Shown: positions 56,581-64,000 of the stretch, one piece after another
How the letters are laid out: the number at the start of each line of letters is the position of its first letter
Numbering within the stretch: the stretch's first letter is position 1
Assembly: GCA_026693085.1 (NCBI GenBank)
Contig: JAPLNB010000155.1
Coordinates: forward strand, 34,826-98,825
Direction of reading: 5' to 3'
From: Planctomycetota bacterium
GTDB lineage: Bacteria > Planctomycetota > Phycisphaerae > Tepidisphaerales > Tepidisphaeraceae
DNA: 64,000 bases
The notes under the pieces: model-generated
What the model was told of the DNA's origin: nothing
The model's input: the letters and a program-made list of their open reading frames with translations, nothing else
Database searches by the model: none
Translations under genes and position numbers: made by a program

Positions 56581-58248
56581 ATGAGCGGGCAGGAGAGAAG
56601 TCGGACGGCGTGGTTGGTGGCGCTGTGTGGGCCTGGGGAGAAGGAAATCGAACTGCGGGCGAAAGAGGGGGGGATCAGCATCGGGCGGCATGAGCAGTGC
56701 GAGATCAGGCTGGCGGCGGAGACGGTGTCGCGGTTTCATGCCAGGCTACGGTGGGAGGTTGGCGGGTGGCGGATTGCGGATTTGAAGAGCCGATGGGGGA
56801 CGTTTCTAAATGGCTGCCGCCTGGATGCCGGCGGAGCGGAGATGCCGTTACGTGAGGGGGATTTGATTCGGATTACGCCCTGGACGTTCAGTTTCACCAG
56901 CAAAGCGAGGGGCCTGGGGGGCGTGGAGTCGGTGGATGATGTGCGGCAGATGCAGACGATGGTGAGGAGTGTAGGGTCGGAGAGCAGTGGGGGGGCGATG
57001 GCGGACGATCTGCTGGCGCTGCTGTTGGAGAGCGCGGCGGGGATGCATGCGGCGGCTGATGAGCCGGAGATGGCGGAGGTGATGCTGGAGGCGGCGATCC
57101 GGGGGACGGGGCTGCCGAACGGAGCGGTGCTGCGGCCTTTGGATGCTGAGGGGCGAGTGGAGGTGGTGGCGTCGCGACGCTCGACCAGGGGCGGGAAGGA
57201 GGGGGCGGCGTATAGCAGAGCGTTGCTGGCGGCGGCGAGCGGTGGGGTGGTGGCGGAGCTGTCGCCGATGAACGCGCCTGTGACGTCCGAGAGCATCGTG
57301 CAGATGCGGATTGAGACGGCGATCTGTGTGCCGTTGATGCTGGGGTCGGCGGTGGCGGCGTATTTGTATCTGGATTCGCGTGGGGAGCGGGGGATGGCGG
57401 CGTTGAAGATGCGGGGGAACGCGTCGGCATTTTGCGTGGGGTTGGGGCGGATCGCGGGATTGGCGCTGGCGAACCTGAAGCGGGTGGATATTGAGCGCCG
57501 CCAGGCCATGATCGAGGCGGAGCTGGCGGCAGGGGCCGAGGCGCAGCGGTGGATTCTGCCGCGGCGGGAGGATCGGGTGGGGAGATTTGAGTATGTTGGG
57601 GAAAGCCGGCCTGGGCGGGGGATGGGCGGGGACTTTTTTGACGTGATTCAGTTGGATGAGAATCGGGTGGCGGTGGCGGTGGGGGATGTGTCGGGGAAGG
57701 GGGTGGCGGCGTCGGTGCTGATGACGGCGGCGCAGGGGTTCCTGCATGCGGCGCTCAAGGAAGATGGGCGGGCGGAGAAGGCGGTTGGGAACCTGAACCG
57801 GTTTGTGATGCCGCGGCGGCCGGTGGGGAAGTTTATCACGATGTGGGTGGGGGTGTTTGACGCGGGGACGATGACGCTGAGGTATGTGGATGCGGGACAT
57901 GGGTATGGGATGATGGTGGGTGCGGATGGGAAGACGCGGGTACTGAGCGGGGAGGAGGGGATGCCGGTGGGGGTTAGTGAGGATGCGATATACGTTGCCG
58001 AGACGGTGGCATTGGCCAAGGGCGCCGGGGTGTTGGTGATCAGCGATGGAATCGTGGAGCAGCCCGGGCTGGGGGCGGAGGGGGCGGCCGGTGAACGGCG
58101 GTGTTTTGGGATGGTTGGGGTCAGGGAGTGCTTGGCCAGAATCTGCGAGGGAGAGGACGAGGTTGGCAGGCTGTTCGAGGCGGTGAAGGAGCACGCGGGG
58201 ACGGGAGAATTGGCGGATGATGCGACGGTGGTGATGGTGAGGTGGTGA
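56581..58248 (+). CDS. FHA-GAF-PP2C (SpoIIE/RsbU-type) serine phosphatase
   Basis: About 555 residues from ATG 56581. FHA domain at about 15-100 (GISIGRHEQCEIRLAAETVS with RFHARLRW), GAF-like domain at about 145-315 (ETAICVPLMLGSAVAAYLYLDSR), then a PP2C/SpoIIE catalytic domain (MGGDFFDVIQLD, VGDVSGKGVAASVLMT, YVDAGHGYGMMV and ELADDATVVMV) whose Asp residues bind the metals. Such proteins dephosphorylate STAS anti-sigma antagonists in partner-switching pathways. A STAS protein gene lies 2.1 kb downstream. It is divergent from the aryl-acid operon. Confidence 0.92.
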   Translation: MSGQERSRTAWLVALCGPGEKEIELRAKEGGISIGRHEQCEIRLAAETVSRFHARLRWEVGGWRIADLKSRWGTFLNGCRLDAGGAEMPLREGDLIRITPWTFSFTSKARGLGGVESVDDVRQMQTMVRSVGSESSGGAMADDLLALLLESAAGMHAAADEPEMAEVMLEAAIRGTGLPNGAVLRPLDAEGRVEVVASRRSTRGGKEGAAYSRALLAAASGGVVAELSPMNAPVTSESIVQMRIETAICVPLMLGSAVAAYLYLDSRGERGMAALKMRGNASAFCVGLGRIAGLALANLKRVDIERRQAMIEAELAAGAEAQRWILPRREDRVGRFEYVGESRPGRGMGGDFFDVIQLDENRVAVAVGDVSGKGVAASVLMTAAQGFLHAALKEDGRAEKAVGNLNRFVMPRRPVGKFITMWVGVFDAGTMTLRYVDAGHGYGMMVGADGKTRVLSGEEGMPVGVSEDAIYVAETVALAKGAGVLVISDGIVEQPGLGAEGAAGERRCFGMVGVRECLARICEGEDEVGRLFEAVKEHAGTGELADDATVVMVRW

Positions 58249-58270
58249 TGGGGTTTTCGATTTTTGGGGG

Positions 58271-58603
58271 TTACCACTCGTGGTAGACGAAGAACACGGC
58301 GGCGAGGACGAGGGCGAAGCCGACGATGTAATTCCACTTGATTCGCTCACCCAGATAGAACATGGCGAAGAAGCAGAAGACGACGAGCGTGATGCATTCC
58401 TGCATGATTTTGAGTTTGGAGGCGGATTGGCCGGAAAGGTGGCCGATGCGATTGGCGGGGACTTGGAAGCAGTATTCGAGGAAGGCGATGCCCCAACTGA
58501 CGAGGACGACTTTCCAAAGGGCGACCTTTGCGAAGCGCAGGTGTCCGTACCACGCGAAAGTCATGAAGATGTTGCTGATGGTGAGAAGGATTGCTGTTTT
58601 CAT
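58271..58603 (-). CDS. DUF486 / DMT-like small membrane protein
   Basis: 110 residues from MKTAILLTISNIFMTFAWYG. Four membrane helices: ILLTISNIFMTFAWYGHLRF, WKVVLVSWGIAFLEYCF, ECITLVVFCFFAMFYLGE and YIVGFALVLAAVFFVY. The motif VPANRIGH in the middle is typical of the DUF486 group of four-helix DMT-like proteins. It is convergent with the FHA-PP2C gene. The function is unknown. Confidence 0.88.
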   Translation of the reverse strand: MKTAILLTISNIFMTFAWYGHLRFAKVALWKVVLVSWGIAFLEYCFQVPANRIGHLSGQSASKLKIMQECITLVVFCFFAMFYLGERIKWNYIVGFALVLAAVFFVYHEW

Positions 58604-58677
58604 GGGTGCTTTGTCTGGGGGTGGGAATGATACCGATGGCGGAGGCGGAGGCAAGGGTGGGGGAGGGTGGCGGGTTG

Positions 58678-58717
58678 AAAAAAAGAGGCAGAGCCGCCCG
58701 AGGGGAGCGACCCTGCC
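58678..58717 (-). terminator. Strong rho-independent terminator
   Basis: On the minus strand GGCAGGGTCGCTCC pairs with GGGCGGCTCTGCC around a short loop and is followed by TCTTTTTTTC. It ends the candidate small RNA and lies 75 bases before the DUF486 start. Confidence 0.75.
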
Positions 58718-58832
58718 CGCGGTTGAGGGCAGAATTGAAGATTAGGTGAGTCGCCTACGGCAGACTTGGCACAACAGACCTTCCTTGAACATGTTCAGGG
58801 CCGCTGACGGCCGTTGCTCGAATCCCGAGGTG
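58678..58832 (-). ncRNA. Candidate structured small RNA of unknown family
   Basis: A 344-base gap between the MgtC and DUF486 genes has no coding frame. It contains on the minus strand CTCGGGATTCGAG, GGCCGTCAGCGGCC and TGAACATGTTCA, three short hairpins in a row, followed downstream by the strong terminator. A TTATTTTT-like AT-rich stretch upstream of 58832 could be its -10 region. About 155 nt long. It does not match tmRNA, SRP RNA or RNase P; a 6S-like RNA is possible but not shown. Confidence 0.35.
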
Positions 58833-58947
58833 TACGAAAAATAAGCCTATCGATATGAACAGGATGAATATATCTCGCGGGGGGGGGAATTCGCAAGTGG
58901 AAACCGGTTATTTTTTTCGTGGAGGGTTTCCGGGTTGGGTAGGATCA

Positions 58948-59673
58948 TCAGGAACGTTCAGAGGCGATAAGGCGGCAGGTTGAATCGGCGTGCAGGGATT
59001 TCTCGACGGCATCGTAACGGCCGGCGTTGGTGTACGAGATATGGATTTGGACGTCGACTTCGGTGAGATCGGGAAGGCGATGGAAGCTCTGGTCCTCGAC
59101 GCGGATGCCAGCGTCGGCGAAGCGTTTGGCGAGTTCGGAGACGCAGCACTCGTTCCAGGGGCGGCGGATGGTGAGCTTGCGGAATCGGCGGTGCGGGAGG
59201 GCGGACTCGAGGATGTCGAGGAGCCAGAGGGCGAAGAGAACGAGGGCGGCGGCGGAGGTTGCCAGGACGTACATGCCGAAGCCGCAGGCGAGGCCGACGG
59301 CGGCGACGCACCACAGCGCGGCGGCGGTGGTGAGGCCGCGGATCGTGGTGTCCTGTTTGAGGATTGCACCGGCGCCGAGGAAGCCGATGCCGGTCATGAC
59401 GCCGTAGGCGATGCGGCCGGGGTCTACGTTGATGTTGTAGCCTGGACGGACGGGCCAGGGGTGATCGGCGAAGCGGATGGAGACGAGCATGACGAGGGCG
59501 CTGCCGACGCAGACGAGGAGGTTGGTTCGGAAGCCGGCCTCGTGACCGCGGAGTTTGCGTTCGAGGCCGACGAGTGCGCCAAGGACGGCGGCGAGGAAGA
59601 GGCGGACGAGGGCTTCGCCGTCGGAACCCAGGTAGAGCATCCACTGGTGAATGAGATGGTTCAGAGTGTCCAT
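58948..59673 (-). CDS. MgtC/SapB family membrane protein
   Basis: 241 residues. Five membrane helices in the first 150 residues with family motifs: ALVRLFLAAVLGALVGLERKLRGHEAGFRTNLLVC, GIGFLGAGAILKQ and GLTTAAALWCVAAVGLACG. The C-terminal 90 residues are a soluble ACT-like domain (EVDVQIHISYTNAGRYD). MgtC proteins regulate magnesium and phosphate homeostasis or F1Fo-ATPase in pathogens; in environmental bacteria their role is unclear. AATAACR-type repeats lie upstream of its start. Confidence 0.92.
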   Translation of the reverse strand: MDTLNHLIHQWMLYLGSDGEALVRLFLAAVLGALVGLERKLRGHEAGFRTNLLVCVGSALVMLVSIRFADHPWPVRPGYNINVDPGRIAYGVMTGIGFLGAGAILKQDTTIRGLTTAAALWCVAAVGLACGFGMYVLATSAAALVLFALWLLDILESALPHRRFRKLTIRRPWNECCVSELAKRFADAGIRVEDQSFHRLPDLTEVDVQIHISYTNAGRYDAVEKSLHADSTCRLIASERS

Positions 59674-59691
59674 GGTTCCGAAGATCCGTGT

Positions 59692-59793
59692 GTTATTTGT
59701 TACTTGTTACTCGCGGAGGTTTGGTGATCGATGAGGCTGCCGCGAATAACAAATAACAAATAACGAGTAACAAACAACAAATAACGAGTAACC
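59692..59793. repeat. AATAACR-type 7-base repeat element, largest copy
   Basis: Left arm GTTATTT GTTACTT GTTACTC GCGG at 59692-59716; core with GTGATCGATGAGG; right arm of seven tandem units from 59745: AATAACA twice, AATAACG, AGTAACA, AACAACA, AATAACG, AGTAACC. Left and right arms are inverted. It lies between the MgtC gene start and the end of a tandem-ACT gene. TGTTACTCGCG at 60336-60346 may be a solitary arm. Confidence 0.9.
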
Positions 59794-59843
59794 TCGGTCA
59801 TCTGTGTGGCGGTGGTTTGCGGTGTCTGTTCGGTGGTGAAGGG

Positions 59844-60296
59844 TTATCGGCGGCTGGGGACGCGGCGGATGCTGGGTTCGCGGTGTTTACCGCCGGTTTC
59901 GTGGAGGAGTTTCATGGCCTTTTTCAGGTCGGCGACCTTGAAGACGCCGATGGTATGGCCGCCTGGCGAGCCGCTGGTGACGTAGGCGTAGTTGATGTTG
60001 ATGTGGTTCTTGCCCATGAGTCCTGCGATGCCGGCGAGTGCACCGGGGCGGTTGGGCAGTTCGACACAGAGGACCTCGGTTTCGGTGGTGGGGAGGTTGA
60101 GCTGCGCGAGGGCCTGGCGGACGTGATCGCCATCGTCGGTGACGAACCTGAGGACGCCATGTTCCTGGGAGTCGACGAGGGTCATGGCGACGATGTTGAT
60201 CTTCTCGTCGGCCAGAGCACTGGTGACCTGCGCGAGTACGCCAGGCTTGTTGACGAGGAAAACGCTGTACTGTGTCCGAATGCGGATATCTGGCAT
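59844..60296 (-). CDS. Tandem ACT domain protein, second copy
   Basis: 150 residues with two ACT domains: YSVFLVNKPGVLAQVTSALA and LCVELPNRPGALAGIAGLMG. It resembles the ACT protein at 53648-54088 in length and layout, although it has no aryl-acid genes beside it. CAATGG/CCATTG form a small hairpin just ahead of an AAAGGAG ribosome binding site and the ATG, which could modulate translation. The ligand is unknown; an amino acid is usual for the fold. Confidence 0.88.
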   Translation of the reverse strand: MPDIRIRTQYSVFLVNKPGVLAQVTSALADEKINIVAMTLVDSQEHGVLRFVTDDGDHVRQALAQLNLPTTETEVLCVELPNRPGALAGIAGLMGKNHININYAYVTSGSPGGHTIGVFKVADLKKAMKLLHETGGKHREPSIRRVPSRR

Positions 60297-60374
60297 AGGG
60301 CTCCTTTCAATGGTTGAGCCATTGAATTGTTGGCCTGTTACTCGCGAAAAATCAACCTGTGCAGCCGGAGAAGT

Positions 60375-60725
60375 TTACGGCTGCACTTTGAGTGCCTCCT
60401 GCTGGGAAGGGCGGATCGTGAGCACCCGGTCGAGCCGGGTGATTCGCAGCAGCTCCATGAGTCTGGCGCCCACTCCGCACAAGATCAGGCGGCTCTTGGG
60501 CAGGAGGGCCAGCTTTTTCTGGAGCGCCAACAGGACGCCGATGGCCTGGCTGGAGAGATACGCCACTTGTTCGAAGTCGAGGATGATCGATCGGCGGTCC
60601 TCGTCGTCGACGAGACAGTAGAGTTGCTGGGCGATCTTTTCCAGCTCCATGGGGTCCATGAGGGAAGGCGTAATGAACTCGACGACGGTGTGTGGCCCTT
60701 CTTGCTGAATGTTGAAATGACTCAT
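60375..60725 (-). CDS. STAS domain protein (anti-sigma factor antagonist-like)
   Basis: 116 residues from MSHFNIQQEGPHTVVEF. The STAS core is IILDFEQVAYLSSQAIGVLLALQKKL, in which the second Ser of LSS aligns with the phosphorylated Ser of SpoIIAA/RsbV. C-terminal LILCGVGARLMELLRITRLD with VLTIRPSQQEAL is typical. These proteins switch partners between an anti-sigma kinase and other targets, depending on phosphorylation. A PP2C phosphatase gene lies 2 kb upstream in the window; no kinase gene is nearby. lon starts to the right on the same strand. Confidence 0.9.
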   Translation of the reverse strand: MSHFNIQQEGPHTVVEFITPSLMDPMELEKIAQQLYCLVDDEDRRSIILDFEQVAYLSSQAIGVLLALQKKLALLPKSRLILCGVGARLMELLRITRLDRVLTIRPSQQEALKVQP

Positions 60726-60771
60726 AGTGTCCTGTTCTAAAACCCATTCCGCCCGGTGGACCGTTCGTGCG

Positions 60772-63231
60772 TTACCTTTTGCGTTTATTTTGCCTGACGG
60801 CGCGTTTTGTTTCCATGCGTGGGTTGTTTTTCTTTTTGTCATTGCCGACGTCGAGGGCGATTTTAAGGACCTGATCGACGTTTTCGACGAGGTGCCATTC
60901 GAGGCCATTGCGGACTTCTTCGGGGATTTCGGGGAGGTCTTTTTCGTTGCGTTTGGGGATGATGACGTGTTTGATGCCAGCGCGCATAGCGGCGAGGGTC
61001 TTTTCCTTGATGCCGCCGATGGGGAGGACGAGGCCGCGGAGCGTGATTTCGCCGGTCATCGCGAGGTCGTGTCGGACGGGTTTGTTGAGCATGAGTGAGG
61101 CCAGGGCGGTGAACATGGCGGTGCCGGCGCTGGGGCCGTCCTTGGGGACTGCGCCTGCGGGGACATGGACATGGATGTCGCTTTCGGCGAGGACTTTGGG
61201 GTTAATGCCGAGTTGTTCGGCGCGGGAGCGGATGAGGGTGAAGGCGGCGGTGGCGGATTCTTTCATGACATCGCCGATCTGTCCGGTGAGGGTGATGTTT
61301 CCTTTTCCGGGCATTCGGGAGGCTTCGATGAAGAGGATTTCGCCGCCGACGGGGGTGTAGGCCATGCCTGTGGCGACGCCTGGGACGCTGGTTCGGGAGG
61401 CGAGTTCGGGCTCGAACTTGCGTGGGCCGAGGAAGCGCTCGACCTGTTCCTTGTTTACGGTGATCTGGCGGGCTTTTCCGCTGACGATCTTGGCGGCGAT
61501 GCCGCGAAGGATGGAGCCGATGTTGCGTTCGAGGGTTCGTACGCCGGCCTCGCGAGTGTAGGACTCGATGACGTATTTCAGGGCGGAGTCATGGAAGCGT
61601 GTGTTTTCGGAGGTGAGGCCGTTGGCCTCGATCTGCCGGGGGACGAGGTAGCGTTTGGCGATGGCGAGCTTGTCGCCGTCGGTGTACCCGGGGATTTCGA
61701 TGACCTCCATGCGGTCGCGGAGGGCGGGGGGGACGTTGTCCATGGTGTTGGCGGTGGAGATGAAGAAGACTTTGGAGAGGTCGAAGGGGACATCGAGGTA
61801 ATGGTCTGTGAAGGCGTGGTTCTGCGCGGGGTCGAGGACTTCGAGCAGAGCGGAGGCGGGGTCGCCGCGGAAGTCCGCGCCAATCTTGTCGATTTCGTCG
61901 AGCATCATGAGGGGGTTTCGGGTGCCGGCCTTTCGGATTTCAGCGATGATTCGTCCGGGCATGGAGCCGATGTACGTCCGGCGGTGGCCGCGGATGTCGG
62001 CCTCGTCGCGAACGCCGCCGAGGGAGACGCGGATGAATTTTCGGCCCATGGCTTCGGCGATGCTCTTTCCGAGCGAGGTTTTACCGACGCCGGGGGGGCC
62101 GAGGAAGCAGAGGATGGCGCCGCCGCCCTCGGGCTTGAGTTTTCGGACGGCCAGGTACTCGATGATCCGGCGTTTGACCTTATCGAGGTCGAAGTGGTCG
62201 CGGTCGAGGATGCGGCGGGCTTCTTCGAGATCGATCTTGTCCTGGGTTTGGACGTCCCAGGGGAGCTCGCCGAGGATCTGGAGGTAGGTGCGGATGACGC
62301 CGTATTCGGGGCTAGCGGTGGGGAGGCCTTCGAGGCGAGAGAGCTCGCGGTTGGCCTCTTTCATGACGAGTTCCGGGGGTTTGGCGGCATCGAGTTTACG
62401 GCGGAGCTCGTCGACCTCGGAGAGGCCAGTGCCTTTGTCGCCTTCGCCAAGCTCCTTGCGGATGGCTTTCATCTGCTCCTGGAGGAAGAAGCGGCGTTGG
62501 GAGCGGTCGATGTTCTCGGAGACCTGCTTCTGGATCTTGTATTGGAGCTCGAGGAGGTCCAGTTGGGTGGCCATGCGTGTGGCGACCATGCGGAGGCGGG
62601 TTTCGACGCTCAACTGTTCGAGCATGGCCTGTTTTTCAGCCAGGTCCGTCTGGAGGTTGGCGGCGAGGAAATCGGCCAGGGCGGAGGGGTTGGTGATGTT
62701 GCTGAGGACCTGGGCGGCCTCTTCCGGGGCGTTGGGCGTCAGTTCGATGATTCGGCCGGCCTGCTGCCGGACGGACGCGATGAGGGCGTCCATTTCGGGT
62801 TTTGGGTCGGCCTGGTCCTGGAGGACCGTGATTTGGCCTGAGAGGAAGGGGTCAGTCTGGGCGATGTTCAGGAGGCGGCAGCGTGCGAGGCCGTGGACGA
62901 TAATGGACTGGTTGCCGTCGGGGAGCCGGAAGAGCTTAAGGATGGTGCAGACGACGCCGACGGGATAGAGGTCGTCTTGGCGGGGGTCGTCGGCGTCGGG
63001 GTTTTTCTGGGTGACGACGCCGATGAGTTTTGCGCCGGGCATGACCTCGTCGAGGAGGCTCTTGCTTTTTTGCCGGCCGATGTTGAGGGGCATGACCGTG
63101 CCGGGGAAGACGACGATATTGCGGATCGCCAGGATGGGCAGGACATGGGGGATGGTCAGTTGCTGGCCGTCGTACCCGGTGTGGATAATGGTGGCTTGCG
63201 AGTTCTGATCGATAACCTGTGTCTCAGCCAT
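60772..63231 (-). CDS. lon: ATP-dependent protease Lon
   Basis: 819 residues. LON N-terminal substrate domain ([19 protein letters not shown]). AAA+ module with Walker [15 protein letters not shown] near residues 377-384 and Walker [10 protein letters not shown]. Protease domain with the Ser-Lys dyad: Ser701 in [11 protein letters not shown] and Lys in [14 protein letters not shown]. Lon degrades misfolded and regulatory proteins. The basic tail [13 protein letters not shown] is an add-on. The gene is flanked by hsp20 upstream and the STAS gene downstream on the same strand, a stress-related grouping. Confidence 0.97.
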   Translation of the reverse strand: MAETQVIDQNSQATIIHTGYDGQQLTIPHVLPILAIRNIVVFPGTVMPLNIGRQKSKSLLDEVMPGAKLIGVVTQKNPDADDPRQDDLYPVGVVCTILKLFRLPDGNQSIIVHGLARCRLLNIAQTDPFLSGQITVLQDQADPKPEMDALIASVRQQAGRIIELTPNAPEEAAQVLSNITNPSALADFLAANLQTDLAEKQAMLEQLSVETRLRMVATRMATQLDLLELQYKIQKQVSENIDRSQRRFFLQEQMKAIRKELGEGDKGTGLSEVDELRRKLDAAKPPELVMKEANRELSRLEGLPTASPEYGVIRTYLQILGELPWDVQTQDKIDLEEARRILDRDHFDLDKVKRRIIEYLAVRKLKPEGGGAILCFLGPPGVGKTSLGKSIAEAMGRKFIRVSLGGVRDEADIRGHRRTYIGSMPGRIIAEIRKAGTRNPLMMLDEIDKIGADFRGDPASALLEVLDPAQNHAFTDHYLDVPFDLSKVFFISTANTMDNVPPALRDRMEVIEIPGYTDGDKLAIAKRYLVPRQIEANGLTSENTRFHDSALKYVIESYTREAGVRTLERNIGSILRGIAAKIVSGKARQITVNKEQVERFLGPRKFEPELASRTSVPGVATGMAYTPVGGEILFIEASRMPGKGNITLTGQIGDVMKESATAAFTLIRSRAEQLGINPKVLAESDIHVHVPAGAVPKDGPSAGTAMFTALASLMLNKPVRHDLAMTGEITLRGLVLPIGGIKEKTLAAMRAGIKHVIIPKRNEKDLPEIPEEVRNGLEWHLVENVDQVLKIALDVGNDKKKNNPRMETKRAVRQNKRKR

Positions 63232-63282
63232 GGGTGTGTGCCGTTGTGTAGGTGCATCCGAATGGATCGGGGATTGTTGGGA

Positions 63283-63708
63283 TTACTTTTTTGGCAATAC
63301 GATCCACAGCATTCCGTTCCGATAGGTTGCCTGCACTGCGTCCTGGTTGACGTTTTGCGGAAGCTCGACTTCGCGGGAGAAACCGCCGTTGTCGATTTCC
63401 ATCAGATGCACGCGAAGGCGTCCTGGTTGCTGCTGCTGGTCTGTATGTTGGGGGGGGAGGGGTACCGGGCGTTGTCCGCGGAGACGCAACTGGTTCTCGG
63501 CGACGACGACGTCAATCTTGTTCTTGTCGACGCCGGCCAGGTCAACGCAGAGCATGTAACCTGTTTCGTCCTCGTACAGGTTCACGGACGGCGTCCAGGT
63601 TTCGTTGGGACGGAAGCCGAAGAACCCCGTATGGAACTGGTCCATCATTTTGCCCATCTGTCGGGCCATGTTGCCGAAGTTCGGTTCAGCCGCGGATTCT
63701 GCCGGCAT
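63283..63708 (-). CDS. Hsp20/alpha-crystallin small heat-shock protein
   Basis: About 141 residues from MPAESAAEPNFGNMARQ. The alpha-crystallin domain runs from TWTPSVNLYEDETGYMLCVDLAGVDKNKIDV to the conserved strand GGFSREVELPQNVNQD and YRNGMLWIVLPKK; the G-x-L motif appears as GML. A linker with HTDQQQQPGR interrupts it. The protein holds unfolding proteins for refolding and lies just upstream of lon on the same strand with 51 bases between. GGAGA precedes the ATG and a TAGACT -10-like box is about 45-50 bases upstream. Confidence 0.93.
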   Translation of the reverse strand: MPAESAAEPNFGNMARQMGKMMDQFHTGFFGFRPNETWTPSVNLYEDETGYMLCVDLAGVDKNKIDVVVAENQLRLRGQRPVPLPPQHTDQQQQPGRLRVHLMEIDNGGFSREVELPQNVNQDAVQATYRNGMLWIVLPKK

Positions 63709-63828
63709 AGATCGTCTCCAGTCTCTCGTGCATCCCCCGACACGACGAGGGTGCCTTTGGTGTAGTCTAGCACACCGGCCCGCCCCGAGCGACCCGCTAA
63801 ACCTGAGGGTGGGCGGGGGGGATGGGTT

Positions 63829-63852
63829 ATCTGACTCATCATTCCGGGTTGC
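63829..63852 (-). repeat. Partial copy of the GAATGAT-type repeat
   Basis: On the minus strand GGAATGATGAGTCAGATAAC contains the 15-mer GAATGATGAGTCAGA found in the hairpin at 28.1 kb. It lies upstream of hsp20. Confidence 0.6.
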
Positions 63853-63889
63853 GTAATGGAGGGGTGTGCCCAATAATTCGGGCGGCGCG

Positions 63890-64000
63890 TTAGTTTTGAT
63901 GGCATAGTGCTTTGGCCCAGTAGCGATCCCACAGGTGGCTCTGATACATCGCTTCCAACGCCATCACCGCCTCGGCGTTGTCCAAGTCCCACCGCCGCCC
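63890..64000 (-). CDS. C-terminal end of a second transposase (ISKra4-like), partial
   Basis: The frame runs from the window edge to the TAA at 63890-63892, about 36 residues: RRWDLDNAEAVMALEAMYQS then HLWDRYWAKALCHQN. 'RW-x-L-x-x-A-x-A-x-x-x-L' followed by 'W-D-x-Y-W' is a recognisable tail of ISKra4-type and similar DDE transposases. The sequence beyond the stop, GGGTGTGCCCAATAATTCGG on the plus strand (63862 onward), is a plausible terminal repeat of the element. Whether the copy is complete cannot be told from this window. Confidence 0.6.
   Translation of the reverse strand, partial: GRRWDLDNAEAVMALEAMYQSHLWDRYWAKALCHQN

Noticed and set aside
58800..58845. A tRNA-like GCTCGAATCCCGAGG segment
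   Set aside because: It resembles a T-arm but no acceptor, D or anticodon arms can be formed around it; it is more simply a small hairpin of the candidate RNA.
61165..62841. A 558-codon frame antisense to lon
   Set aside because: Composition is Asp/Gly/Val-rich and repetitive, a reverse-strand shadow of lon.

Overview
The window reads as a chromosomal segment of a high-GC bacterium, most likely a member of the Planctomycetota and plausibly close to the Phycisphaerae. Evidence: an RNase P RNA of the ancestral (type A) layout, a greatly enlarged SecA, a TPR protein carrying two RNA-polymerase-alpha C-terminal-like domains, zinc-ribbon/small-membrane proteins, many large secreted or membrane-anchored proteins of unknown function, and heavy use of short monocistronic or two-to-three gene operons. 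The lineage is inferred from gene content; no 16S rRNA gene is present.

Layout. 1-6.2 kb: end of tsaB, a zinc-ribbon membrane protein, ffh, recX, a pteridine-reductase-like SDR, coaX and an MnmE-like GTPase. 6.3-9.6 kb: dxr followed by a multi-PDZ RseP-type protease. 9.7-12.7 kb: a lipoprotein and a family 2 glycoside hydrolase. 12.8-15.7 kb: an ISAzo13-like insertion sequence lodged at the lexA stop codon, lexA, and rnpB. 15.8-19.7 kb: an ECF sigma factor, a membrane-anchored partner, a MoxR ATPase and small proteins. 19.8-26.7 kb: MFS transporter, membrane glycosyltransferase, AsmA-like giant. 26.7-33.6 kb: SpoIID-like protein, TPR-alphaCTD protein, and a three-gene operon (membrane protein, ABC ATPase, MGDG-synthase-like glycosyltransferase). 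34-41 kb: secA, SDR, PII, pabB. 41-48 kb: large secreted and von Willebrand factor A proteins, BrkB-like protein, lipoprotein. 48-53.5 kb: pheA, a Tat-exported Gfo/Idh/MocA oxidoreductase, and divergent fucose isomerase/mutarotase genes. 53.6-56.5 kb: an aryl-acid operon (thioesterase-IorB fusion, phenylacetate-CoA ligase, ACT protein). 56.6-64 kb: FHA-GAF-PP2C phosphatase, DUF486, MgtC, tandem-ACT protein, STAS, Lon, Hsp20, and the end of a second transposase.

The most striking non-gene signal is a set of short intergenic repeats with a strict 7-base period: AACTGRC, AATAACR, GAATGAT, TTCTGTG and GATAGCC types. They recur at more than ten places. One array is inside RNase P RNA, in the position of helix P12. 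Two abut the start codons of unrelated genes (secA and an ACT protein) with the same junction. One supplies the last codons and stop of the GTPase gene. Two copies of the AATAACR type share a hairpin-like layout with a conserved core. This resembles the short tandemly repeated repetitive sequences known from heterocystous cyanobacteria, but in a different phylum.

Other points worth attention are a transposase read through an A7 slippery run, a thioesterase fused in frame to IorB with no standard start codon, a PII protein lacking Tyr51, and a candidate terminator-bounded small RNA near 58.7 kb.
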